A DNA stretch of 64,000 bases, from contig JAPKDL010000007.1 of assembly GCA_028822585.1 (NCBI GenBank), positions 1 to 64,000 of the forward strand, read 5' to 3'. The notes beneath the pieces were generated by a model. It was not told the origin of the DNA. It saw only the letters and a program-made list of their open reading frames with translations, and did not search any database. Position 1 is the stretch's first letter, and every line of letters begins with the position of its first letter. A program made the position numbers and the translations under genes. This document shows positions 1 through 7,385 of the stretch, in pieces. The DNA is from Alphaproteobacteria bacterium. Lineage in GTDB: Bacteria > Pseudomonadota > Alphaproteobacteria > UBA8366 > GCA-2717185.

Positions 1-24
1 ATCAGGTTTTCAGAAGGAGCTCGA

Positions 25-54
25 ATGAACAACCTCATGAGAGAGCACAGCTAG
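25..54 (+). CDS. possible 9-residue leader peptide
   Basis: An ATG at 25 follows an AAGGAG Shine-Dalgarno at a good distance and opens a nine-codon frame (MNNLMREHS) that ends in TAG. The strong ribosome site on so short a frame could be a leader peptide or uORF, but the window begins too close upstream to see a promoter and no regulated gene follows on this strand. It may equally be chance or the edge of something cut off by the window. Confidence 0.2.
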   Translation: MNNLMREHS

Positions 55-235
55 CCGGGTGAAAGTTGGCACCCAACATCGCGGCGGTTTTACTCGATGT
101 GGATTTAGGGGGCGTGGATATAGGCGGCGCCTTCGCTTGTGGCTCAGATTATGCGGCGAGCAAGGTTAGTTGATTGGAGAGACGAGCGCTGATTTGTGGC
201 GTAGCCGATGACGTTGCTGGAGTGGCGTGGGAGAT

Positions 236-509
236 TTACGGTGTTGAGCGTGTTGGGAGAGTGGACGGGGCGCGATGGGTAACGGGTTGGAACCTCGTTC
301 GAACAGAATTCCCAAACCCTTTGATGGGTCCGCCGAACAAAGCGCGGCCGGCCATGCGGGCCGCGGGTGAAATTTCGTCGCCGGTCAACTCCCAGTATAT
401 GGTGGACACAACGGGGATATGTTGCAGCGGGTTAATGACGTCGATGATATCGCCAAAGGTGAGGCCGTCGTTGCCGAAAAAAGCCGTTTAAGCTGCTGAA
501 TCGTTTCAT
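236..509 (-). pseudogene. frameshifted gene with an INPLQHIPVV-type domain
   Basis: On the minus strand an ATG at 509-507 overlaps the TGA stop of the 76-codon gene (ATGA). Eleven codons later there is a run of six T (plus-strand A run at 477-482). With five T the frame would continue through GNDGLTFGDIIDVINPLQHI and on to TGDEISPAARMAGRALFGGP, then stop at 236-238. As it stands the ATG frame ends soon after, and the conserved stretch has no start of its own. I recall this segment from uncharacterised alphaproteobacterial proteins of unknown function. The tail after GFGNSV looks eroded. It is either a young frameshift pseudogene or a homopolymer error in the assembly. Confidence 0.55.
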
Positions 510-736
510 TTTGCATTCAATAGTTCCGCCATAATTTCGATGGAGGCGTCTTCTTCGGCCATAATTTCAAGATAAAACTGATCACCGTCTGAAAGGGTTT
601 TTGGGCGTTTAGGCGTTGCGGGCGTCCCGCCTGCCGCTGCGCCAAACGTTTTTATCTCGCCCGCCGTTTCGCTAAAATATTTCGCGGCGGGAGAAAGTGG
701 CGGGGGCGCGAATCCCTGAATTGTCAAATCTTGCAT
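506..736 (-). CDS. small hypothetical protein, 76 aa
   Basis: A 76-residue protein of unknown function. The start is supported by a GGAGA ribosome site about 7 bases before the ATG. The N-terminal half is rich in Pro, Ala and Gly and probably disordered; the C-terminal half is acidic (FYLEIMAEEDASIEIMAELL) and likely helical. Its stop overlaps the ATG of the frameshifted gene at 236-509, so the two were probably translated together. No family recognised. It shares the minus strand with ribA upstream but lies about 170 bases from it. Confidence 0.5.
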   Translation of the reverse strand: MQDLTIQGFAPPPLSPAAKYFSETAGEIKTFGAAAGGTPATPKRPKTLSDGDQFYLEIMAEEDASIEIMAELLNAK

Positions 737-905
737 ATTCAGGTCTCCGCCAAAGTACAGTGCAAGCTGGGTGCTACGGTAGGTATGGTAGCTTTGCGTG
801 GTGGATGACGGTGGTGCGGTAGAATCTTTTACCCTAACGGGTCGGCGAGCATGACCCCCAGACGGCGTGGATTACCACAACCGGGAGGTTTCAAAGACCG
901 GAGCG

Positions 906-2027
906 TTACAGGATATGTCCGCCACGGACGGCCTTGGTTTGCAAGTAATGTTCGTTGTGCCCATTGGCGGGAAAGGCGTGTGGCACGCGGTCGGAGATAA
1001 TGACGCCATGCGCGGACAAGGCCGCAACCTTGGCTGGGTTGTTAGTCATCAACCGCACCGTGCGGTATCCCAGTTGCGTCAACATACTTGCGGCGGGGGT
1101 ATAGACGCGTTCATCGGCGTCGAACCCCAATCGTTCGTTGGCGTCGATGGTGTCGAATCCTGAATCTTGCAATTGGTAGGCGCGCAGCTTGTTCACCAGG
1201 CCGATGCCGCGTCCTTCCTGTGCGAGATATAGTAGAATCCCACCGCCCGCCGCCGCGATGGCGTTGACGGCACCGCGAAGTTGATCGCCGCAATCACAAC
1301 GCAGGCTGCCTAACAGGTCGCCTGTGAAGCATTCGGAATGCAGCCGCGTTAGAACTGGCGTGTCAGGGTCGGGGTTGCCGACAATAATGGCCAGATGGGT
1401 CTTGCCGCCGTCAGCGGGCCGAAAGGTGACCATCCGGGCGTCTTCGGCATTGGCCAACGGCACGTTAACTTCGACCACCGCGTCGAGCAATTCTTCGCTG
1501 GCGGCGCGATAGCGCAGAATGTCGTTGGCGTCTACGACCAGCAAGTCTTCCTGGGTCGCAAAAATATCTGGCGTCATCTCTGGTCTTCCTGGGCAATCGG
1601 CCACCAACGCCGCTGGTAACAAGCGTGCTAGTTTCACCAGTTGGACAGCCGATGTTTGCAACGCGGTCGCAACTGTTCCCGAGAAGGCGTCGCCATTTGC
1701 GGTAGCGTCACCGATAATAACATCTATATCCGTACTGGTGAGCGGCGCGGGTGATTCAACTTGGATCGCCGCATCGTCACCCTGTTTCATGCCAAGTACA
1801 TGGGCGCGCGGCGCGGTAACGACGCAGGCGGTGATCTGACCGCAAAGCGTGTTCATGGCGCCAGGGCCATTCTCGGCCGCTGCTACGATAATGGCTGATT
1901 CGGCGCTGTGCAAAACAACAGGCGTTCCGCGGCGTAAATCGCCAATCGCGCGGGCGATCGCGGTGACCGCTCTGTCATGATGCGGTGTAATTTGTTGACG
2001 TTTTGTCGTTTGTGCTCGTTCAGTCAT
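906..2027 (-). CDS. ribA: GTP cyclohydrolase II with degenerate N-terminal domain
   Basis: Opens the imidazole ring of GTP to give 2,5-diamino-6-ribosylamino-pyrimidinone phosphate, the first step of riboflavin synthesis. Residues from about 195 onward are a complete RibA: the zinc cysteines sit in SECFTGDLLGSLRCDCGD (Cys at about 233, 244, 246) and the nucleotide-binding segment is EGRGIGL near 271-277. The first roughly 170 residues resemble DHBP synthase (RibB) in outline (AIGDLRRGTPVVL then VAAAE) but lack its acidic DEDRENEGD-type catalytic segment, so this part is probably not an active RibB. I took ATG 2027 rather than the in-frame GTG three bases earlier. It starts about 10 bases after the CDP-alcohol phosphatidyltransferase stop, so the two are co-transcribed. 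Confidence 0.9.
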   Translation of the reverse strand: MTERAQTTKRQQITPHHDRAVTAIARAIGDLRRGTPVVLHSAESAIIVAAAENGPGAMNTLCGQITACVVTAPRAHVLGMKQGDDAAIQVESPAPLTSTDIDVIIGDATANGDAFSGTVATALQTSAVQLVKLARLLPAALVADCPGRPEMTPDIFATQEDLLVVDANDILRYRAASEELLDAVVEVNVPLANAEDARMVTFRPADGGKTHLAIIVGNPDPDTPVLTRLHSECFTGDLLGSLRCDCGDQLRGAVNAIAAAGGGILLYLAQEGRGIGLVNKLRAYQLQDSGFDTIDANERLGFDADERVYTPAASMLTQLGYRTVRLMTNNPAKVAALSAHGVIISDRVPHAFPANGHNEHYLQTKAVRGGHIL

Positions 2028-2037
2028 CACTTACTTG

Positions 2038-2811
2038 TTATCCATCCACCGGGGTGTCCTGCCCCCGGAGCGTCCGGCGGGTTAGCGTTATTACGTCCTT
2101 GGCGAAGGACAAGGTCAAGGACGCCAGCGCTATTGCGGCAATAAAGGATGCGGTGTACCCGGGAATGATTGGCAAAAGGCATAGGACGAGACCAACGACT
2201 TGACCGACGCAAACCAGTTTGCGGCGCATGCTTGGCGGCAATGAATAGGTCAATATCGGAAAAACATACCCTGCCGCAATGAAAACATAACGCATCCCGC
2301 CGATAATCAAAACCCAGGGGCCGGTTTTGCCTGTTTGCCAGACCAGGATTGCCAGCACCAGAATCAGGGCGGCGTCGGTTTCCATGTCGAATCGTGCGCC
2401 AAATTCACTACATTCGCCGCGCCGTCGGGCCACGTAACCATCCAGCCCGTCCGACGCCAATGCGACACCGGCCGCGCTCGCGATAAGCCACCAGAATTCG
2501 GCAGTTGGGGGGATGGTCGGAGCGTCTATGCTGTATCCCGCCAGAATCGAGGTGATCGCAGCGCGCGCCCATGTGATCTGGTTTGCAGGGTTAAAATGGC
2601 GCAACGCGTCGACGCGGGCACCAAAGGCCAGCACGGCAATGGCGGCGGCAAGATAGATTCCAGCGGCGGCGAGATCGGCGGTGATAGAAAGATCAATCCA
2701 CCACATGAACCCCATCGCGCCGATGCCCGTCCCGGCTATTGTGAACGCCGCGTGGTTGAAAGGATGGATCGACGCATAAGTGTTCATCGTTTGATTTGTG
2801 TTCCAAGACAT
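2038..2811 (-). CDS. CDP-alcohol phosphatidyltransferase family membrane protein
   Basis: Integral membrane enzyme of the family that moves a phosphatidyl or similar group from a CDP-linked donor onto an alcohol. The full catalytic signature is present: D121-x2-DG-x2-AR, then G138-x3-D142-x3-D146 (DGLDGYVARRRGECSEFGAR and onward). Six or so hydrophobic segments surround it. At 257 residues it is longer than typical PgsA, with an extra N-terminal hydrophobic part. The acceptor cannot be told from sequence. It lies directly upstream of ribA and divergent from the RibD/PTPS set, which hints at a specialised lipid or polyol product rather than bulk phospholipid synthesis. That link is inference. 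Confidence 0.85.
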   Translation of the reverse strand: MSWNTNQTMNTYASIHPFNHAAFTIAGTGIGAMGFMWWIDLSITADLAAAGIYLAAAIAVLAFGARVDALRHFNPANQITWARAAITSILAGYSIDAPTIPPTAEFWWLIASAAGVALASDGLDGYVARRRGECSEFGARFDMETDAALILVLAILVWQTGKTGPWVLIIGGMRYVFIAAGYVFPILTYSLPPSMRRKLVCVGQVVGLVLCLLPIIPGYTASFIAAIALASLTLSFAKDVITLTRRTLRGQDTPVDG

Positions 2812-2945
2812 AAAATTAAACGGTGCCCGATTACCTATAATTGATATATGTTCTGCTGGAGAAATTGGCTAATGGAAATTCTTCTTGGGGCCTATAAAAC
2901 GGCCATTCGTTTAACGCGTAGAACTGCAACATCATTGAATTTTAT
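2812..2945. promoter_or_regulatory. divergent intergenic region of the RibA/RibD-PTPS cluster
   Basis: This 134-base A+T-rich gap separates the two arms of the cluster and must hold both promoters. I see no clear riboswitch fold and no FMN-element consensus. Promoter boxes cannot be assigned with confidence by eye. Confidence 0.4.
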
Positions 2946-3800
2946 ATGACCGCACATGATAAAAATATAGCTAAATGTGAAATTATTAATGTCGAATGGC
3001 GCGAATTGCTAAAAATTTGGCAGTCTTGCCCTGTATTGGAAGTGGGATCGGAGCCATTGTCATCAGAGCCGTTATCTATGACAGCGATGCTGGCGCTGTA
3101 TGGTCCTTTATGTGAAGGTCCGGATGCCTTCGTCGCCGCCCATCTGGGCCAAAGCCTGGATGGCCGGATCGCCACGGTCAACGGCGCGTCGCATTTCGTT
3201 ACGGGTCCGGTTGATATTTTGCACAACCACCGAATGCGGGCGCTCTTTGACGCGGTGGTCGTCGGGGCGGGTACGGTCGCATTGGACAATCCAAAATTGA
3301 CCGTTCGTTTGTGCGATGGTGAAAACCCTGTGCGTGTGGTGCTGGATCCGAACCGCCGACTGGCTGCGTCGTTCGGGGTGTTTCAGGACGGTGCCGCCGA
3401 GACATTATTGATTTGTGATGAGGCGTTGGTCGGGAGTGAGGGTCGCACGGAACCCCGGCATGGAAAGGCGCTGGTCCTGGGCGCGCGCCGAGCGGTGAAT
3501 GAAATGGGCGACGAACCAGCGACGATCGGTCTGTGTCCTCGTGCTATTTTGGAAATTTTAGCGGCGCGCGGATTGTTGCGTGTGTTCGTGGAAGGCGGAG
3601 GCATCACGGTCTCGCGATTTTTACATGCGGGGTGCATCGACCGGTTGCATATAACCGTCGCGCCCATGATTTTGGGTTCGGGGCGTCCGGCGATAACCCT
3701 GCCGCTGGTGGAGTCCCTGGCCGAAGGGCACCGCCCGACCATGCGCCGGTTCGAATTCGGCGATGACATTTTATATGATTGCGGGTTCCGCGATGGATGA
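2946..3800 (+). CDS. RibD C-terminal-type (DHFR-like) reductase
   Basis: Stand-alone NAD(P)H-dependent reductase domain of the RibD/RibG family, which in riboflavin synthesis reduces the ribosylamino side chain to ribityl. Visible motifs are AHLGQSLDGRIA at about 65-76, VGAGTVALDNPKLTVR at 106-121 and FVEGGG near the C-terminal third. The N-terminal deaminase domain of full RibD is absent. The start is kept at 2946 because the family often has a short WRELL-type helix before the reductase core; ATG 3078 is an alternative. The stop overlaps the next gene's ATG. In this neighbourhood it probably acts on a pterin-like or other GTP-derived intermediate; the substrate is unproven. Confidence 0.85.
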   Translation: MTAHDKNIAKCEIINVEWRELLKIWQSCPVLEVGSEPLSSEPLSMTAMLALYGPLCEGPDAFVAAHLGQSLDGRIATVNGASHFVTGPVDILHNHRMRALFDAVVVGAGTVALDNPKLTVRLCDGENPVRVVLDPNRRLAASFGVFQDGAAETLLICDEALVGSEGRTEPRHGKALVLGARRAVNEMGDEPATIGLCPRAILEILAARGLLRVFVEGGGITVSRFLHAGCIDRLHITVAPMILGSGRPAITLPLVESLAEGHRPTMRRFEFGDDILYDCGFRDG

Positions 3801-4791
3801 CTGGGTCGAGCCCGGACTAGAATACGAGGTCGAACGGTCGTTTTGGGTTACGGCACCGGGGCAAGGAGAAATTCGCAGCGCGCCGCTCCGTGCGCCGACA
3901 TCGGAAGACGTTGTGGTCGACACCAGGCGCAGCGCCATTAGCCGGGGCACCGAAGCGTTGGTATTCCAGGGTCGTGTTCCCGCAAGCCAGTATGCCGCGA
4001 TGCGGTGTCCGTTTCAGAAAGGCGACTTTCCCGCCCCGGTTAAATATGGGTATGCGTCCGCGGGTGTTGTGCGAGGGTCCCGGCGCCGGGTATTTTGCCT
4101 GTATCCTCACCAGGACCGCTATGTCGTCCCCGCTGTATCGGTGGTCGATATCCCGAATGATGTGCCCGATGATCGGGCTGTGTTGGCGGCCAATATGGAA
4201 ACTGCCGTGAATGCGATGTGGGATGCGGCACCGTTGATTGGCGACCGGATAGCTGTGGTGGGCGGTGGTGTCGTTGGGTGTTTGGCGGCGGCGCTGTGCG
4301 GGCGTATTTATGGTGCCCAGGTTCAACTTGTCGACGTTAACCCGAACCGTGCGGCGGTTGCGGCGGCGTTGGGCGTCGGGTTCGCCGTTCCCGATGATGC
4401 GTTAGAGGCGCTGGGAGGAATGGCGGATATTGTGTTCCACGCCAGCGGCGTTGGGACCGGGTTGACGACCGCACTAGCGCTCGCCGGGTTTGAGGCGCCT
4501 ATTATTGAGATGAGTTGGTATGGCGATCGCGCGGTGTTGGCGCCGTTGGGCGAGGCGTTTCACGCCAAGCGGTTATCTATTCAAGCCAGCCAGGTTGGCG
4601 CCGTCGCCCCCAGCCGCCGGGCACGGCGGACGCGGCGGGACCGGTTAATGTTCGCGATGTCGTTATTACGCGACCCGATGTTTGATTGCCTCATCACTGG
4701 GCGCTCGTACTTTGAGGATTTACCGAAAACCATGGCGAGCCTGGCGGGCGATCCCGGTGATGCGTTATGTCATATTTTAACGTATACATAA
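3793..4791 (+). CDS. MDR-family (zinc-type alcohol dehydrogenase-like) oxidoreductase
   Basis: Medium-chain dehydrogenase/reductase with a Rossmann fold: the nucleotide motif is VVGGGVVGCLAA in mid-protein, followed by an acidic residue (QLVDVN) that favours NAD. The N-terminal segment reads AISRGTEALVFQGRVPASQY, where zinc-dependent members usually have a catalytic cysteine; the four-cysteine structural zinc lobe is also absent, so this is a divergent, perhaps zinc-free member. I chose ATG 3793, which overlaps the RibD-type stop, over ATG 3763 which would overlap it by 38 bases. The tight coupling to the reductase and PTPS-like genes points to one pathway. Substrate unknown. Confidence 0.8.
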   Translation: MDDWVEPGLEYEVERSFWVTAPGQGEIRSAPLRAPTSEDVVVDTRRSAISRGTEALVFQGRVPASQYAAMRCPFQKGDFPAPVKYGYASAGVVRGSRRRVFCLYPHQDRYVVPAVSVVDIPNDVPDDRAVLAANMETAVNAMWDAAPLIGDRIAVVGGGVVGCLAAALCGRIYGAQVQLVDVNPNRAAVAAALGVGFAVPDDALEALGGMADIVFHASGVGTGLTTALALAGFEAPIIEMSWYGDRAVLAPLGEAFHAKRLSIQASQVGAVAPSRRARRTRRDRLMFAMSLLRDPMFDCLITGRSYFEDLPKTMASLAGDPGDALCHILTYT

Positions 4792-4827
4792 TGGTGCCGC
4801 TAGCGAATTGGCCAGGAGAGTAAATTT

Positions 4828-5250
4828 ATGTTCAGCGTCACCGTTTCCAATAGCGTTATGATCGCGCATTCGCTTGCCGGGGATATCTTCGGTCCGGCGC
4901 AACGGTTGCATGGCGCGACATATGTGGTGGAAATTACAATGCGCCGCCCGGCGCTTGATGAAAACGGCATTGTCGCGGATATCGGTCGGGCGGCGGAGTT
5001 GCTGGACGATGTGTTGGCGCCGTTCTCCTATCGTAATTTGGACGATTTGCCGGAATTCGCCGGACGCAACTCTACGACAGAAGTCCTGGCGAAAGAAATA
5101 TTTGACCGCTACGTTGGGGGCGTTCATGAGGGCCGGTTGGGTGGAGATGTGGCGGGTCGATTGGCCCATGTTAATGTAACCTTGCGGGAAAAACCGGATG
5201 CTTGGGCGTCGTATGGTGCGAACCTTGATGAGATTGGCGAAGATGGATAA
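4828..5250 (+). CDS. 6-pyruvoyl-tetrahydropterin synthase / QueD-like protein lacking canonical active-site residues
   Basis: A 140-residue T-fold protein related to PTPS and QueD, enzymes that work on dihydroneopterin triphosphate. An AGGAGAG ribosome site precedes the ATG. Canonical members bind zinc by one His near the N-terminus and by both His of an HGHxY motif, and use a nearby Cys. Here His14 and His28 remain, but the HGHxY position reads LHGATY, so the third zinc ligand is Ala30, and the segment before it (FGPAQR) has no Cys. A Glu near the C-terminus (TLREKPDAWASY) is kept. It may carry out a different reaction or only bind a pterin. Confidence 0.8.
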   Translation: MFSVTVSNSVMIAHSLAGDIFGPAQRLHGATYVVEITMRRPALDENGIVADIGRAAELLDDVLAPFSYRNLDDLPEFAGRNSTTEVLAKEIFDRYVGGVHEGRLGGDVAGRLAHVNVTLREKPDAWASYGANLDEIGEDG

Positions 5251-6376
5251 ACCCACAATCCATTTCGCCATTCCCGGATCAATTCAGCGCCGGACCGGTG
5301 GTTATAACTACGACCGGCACGTCATTAGTGGATTGCGGGAACGGGGGCGTATTGTGCGCCTGTATGAATTGGACGACCCGTTTTCTGTCGCTGGGATGGA
5401 TTTGTCTTCTATTGCGCAGCGACGGAAAGCCGAAAGAACCGCAGGCAAGATGATCAGTTCGTTGCCTGAAGGCGCGGTGTTGATTATTGACGGGTTGGCC
5501 TTGCCGGCCTTTGAATCCCGACTCCGGCATGGTGCGGCGCGGCTTTGCGTCGTCGCGCTCATCCATCATTTGCTAGCGGACGAATCCGGCCTGGAGGCCG
5601 CCGAAAAACATGCCCTGCAGGAAGTGGAGCTTCGAAACCTTGGCGTTATGCGCCATGTCGTTGTCACAAGTCGGGCGACTGCCGCCACAGTGCTGCGTTT
5701 GGGGGTGTCGCGCACAAAAATTTCCGTGGTGGAGCCTGGAACTAACCAACCGGAAGACCTTCTGGGAACCAGGCAGGGAACCAAGGCAGCGAAGCATGAA
5801 CGCGGCGCAAATGGCACCATTGAGCTTATATCGGTTGGCGCCTTGATTCCGAGGAAAGGGCATTTAACGCTGCTTCAGGCTTTGGCGGCGCATCGTTCGA
5901 TGGCGTGGCGATTGACGTGTTTTGGTTCGTTGGACGCGGACCGCCAAGAGGTGGCTAAAATTCGCGCGCTTATTGAGCATGAAGACTTAACGGATAGGGT
6001 TAATTTGGCGGGTGAGGTCGACGATAAAGACTTGTACATCGCTTATCGCGACGCTGATATTTTCGTGTTGGCGTCTAAATTAGAAGGTTACGGCATGGCC
6101 TTTGCGGAAGCGCTGGCGTATGGGCTGCCCGTTGTTGGCAGCGGCGCTGGCGCGGTAGCCACAACGGTTCCCACCGACGCGGGTTTGCTGGTGGCGCCGG
6201 GAGATCCTGTCGCGTTGGCGGCGGCGTTGGAACGGGTCATGACCGATGCTTCATTCCGGGGCACGCTGGCTGCCGGCGCGGCAAAGGCTGGACGTCAATT
6301 GCCATCGTGGCGGCATACCGCCACGCAATTTGACGCTACGATCAATTCGGTCAGTCGCGCGTCATCGATTGTGTGA
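5243..6376 (+). CDS. glycosyltransferase family 4
   Basis: GT-B fold glycosyltransferase. The N-terminal half begins HFAIPGSIQRRTGGYNYD, typical of the acceptor domain. The C-terminal half has VGALIPRKGHLTLLQAL, then DIFVLASKLEGYGMAFAEAL with the conserved E-x7-E donor-binding pattern. I chose ATG 5243, which overlaps the PTPS-like stop (ATGGATAA), over upstream ATGs. No signal peptide or membrane segment is seen, so it should be cytoplasmic. Within this operon it could glycosylate the product of the RibD/PTPS branch; donor and acceptor are unknown. Confidence 0.85.
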   Translation: MDKPTIHFAIPGSIQRRTGGYNYDRHVISGLRERGRIVRLYELDDPFSVAGMDLSSIAQRRKAERTAGKMISSLPEGAVLIIDGLALPAFESRLRHGAARLCVVALIHHLLADESGLEAAEKHALQEVELRNLGVMRHVVVTSRATAATVLRLGVSRTKISVVEPGTNQPEDLLGTRQGTKAAKHERGANGTIELISVGALIPRKGHLTLLQALAAHRSMAWRLTCFGSLDADRQEVAKIRALIEHEDLTDRVNLAGEVDDKDLYIAYRDADIFVLASKLEGYGMAFAEALAYGLPVVGSGAGAVATTVPTDAGLLVAPGDPVALAAALERVMTDASFRGTLAAGAAKAGRQLPSWRHTATQFDATINSVSRASSIV

Positions 6377-7188
6377 CGGCGGATATGGAGACCTTTACCG
6401 GTGATTGGTTGGCGTTGCGGGGCGCTGCGGATCGTGCTGCGCGGTCAAAGACTCTGGCGGCCCAATTTGTATCAGTGTTGCCGTCGAACCCCCGCGTGCT
6501 GGATTTGGCGTCAGGCGGGGGTGCCAACGCGAAATATCTAGAAACCGAAATGACATGGTCCGCGCCCGGTGCGGCGCCAAGCTGGACTTTTGTGGATGGT
6601 GATACCGATTTGTTGGCGCAGGCGCGGGAGATGACGGGGCCCGTTGAATTAAGACTCGCCGATTTGTCTTCTGGCATTTCACGGGAATGGACGGCGTCGG
6701 TCGACGGCGTTACCGCGTCGGCGTTTTTCGACCTTGTGTCGTCGGACTGGTTTGAGGCGTTTGCGCATTGCGTGCGTGGTGTGCCTCTGCTGTTCGCGCT
6801 CACCATTGATGGTCGGTGGCGCTGGAGTCCGGCGCATGACCGCGACAATGATATCATGGCGGTGTTCGCCCGTGACCAAAAGCGTGACAAGGGATTCGGT
6901 CCAGCGATGGGCGGTGGCGCGGCGATGGCGATGATACGAATTTTAAACGCCCACGGGTTCATCGTGTCCAGCCGCCCGGCGGATTGGCGTCTTGGCACCG
7001 CTCATGCGGCGCTTTTGGAGGCTTTAATTCAAAATATCGCGGCCGCCGTGACGCCCTATGGCACCGATACATTGGGATGGCTGACCTGCCGCCGCCAGCA
7101 AATAGGACAAGGTGAATTGCGGTTGCGGTTGGGCCATCTTGACCTGTTTGCCAGGCCCGCCTTGTTCTCTGACAGCGAGGTGTCATAG
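6373..7188 (+). CDS. class I SAM-dependent methyltransferase
   Basis: Rossmann-type methyltransferase; motif I is RVLDLASGGGANAKYL at about 41-56 and the acidic post-I loop is TFVDGD. The GTG at 6373 overlaps the glycosyltransferase stop by two bases; ATG 6385 is an equally fair start. Translational coupling with the four genes before it makes it the last gene of the plus-strand arm. The substrate is likely the same small molecule the other enzymes build. A gap of about 200 bases follows before the response regulator. Confidence 0.8.
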   Translation: MTADMETFTGDWLALRGAADRAARSKTLAAQFVSVLPSNPRVLDLASGGGANAKYLETEMTWSAPGAAPSWTFVDGDTDLLAQAREMTGPVELRLADLSSGISREWTASVDGVTASAFFDLVSSDWFEAFAHCVRGVPLLFALTIDGRWRWSPAHDRDNDIMAVFARDQKRDKGFGPAMGGGAAMAMIRILNAHGFIVSSRPADWRLGTAHAALLEALIQNIAAAVTPYGTDTLGWLTCRRQQIGQGELRLRLGHLDLFARPALFSDSEVS

Positions 7189-7291
7189 AATTAACGGTCA
7201 GTGGGCTGATCGAAACGCTTGGTTTCCAATCCTTTTGAACAGACAATAAACTATTGATTTAGAGGGGAGTTTATCAAATTGAATGGGCACC

Positions 7292-7315
7292 ATCCGTTTT
7301 GGTTGCGCCACTAGA
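7292..7315 (+). promoter_or_regulatory. copy 1 of a shared 24-bp motif
   Basis: The sequence ATCCGTTTTGGTTGCGCCAC (then TAGA) lies 70 bases before the response-regulator start. A copy with one difference occurs at 31610-31633 before the FAD hydroxylase gene. In the second copy the core GTGGCGCCAC is a perfect palindrome. Both lie between genes and in the same orientation relative to the next plus-strand gene. Role unknown; an operator or promoter element is possible. Confidence 0.45.
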
Positions 7316-7385
7316 ATATGACGCTCCCGGTAAATATACGCTATAGTGGCGAGACTAACGGAGAGACCTAGATGCTGAGGGCTGG

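Noticed and set aside
174-491. 105-codon plus-strand frame
   Set aside because: Its complement carries the conserved INPLQHIPVV-type segment, so the plus frame is the shadow.
2812-2945. FMN riboswitch before the RibD-type gene
   Set aside because: No conserved FMN-element sequence or multi-stem fold was recognisable in the 134 bases.
6351-6998. 215-codon minus-strand frame
   Set aside because: Opposite the SAM-methyltransferase whose motif I is clear.
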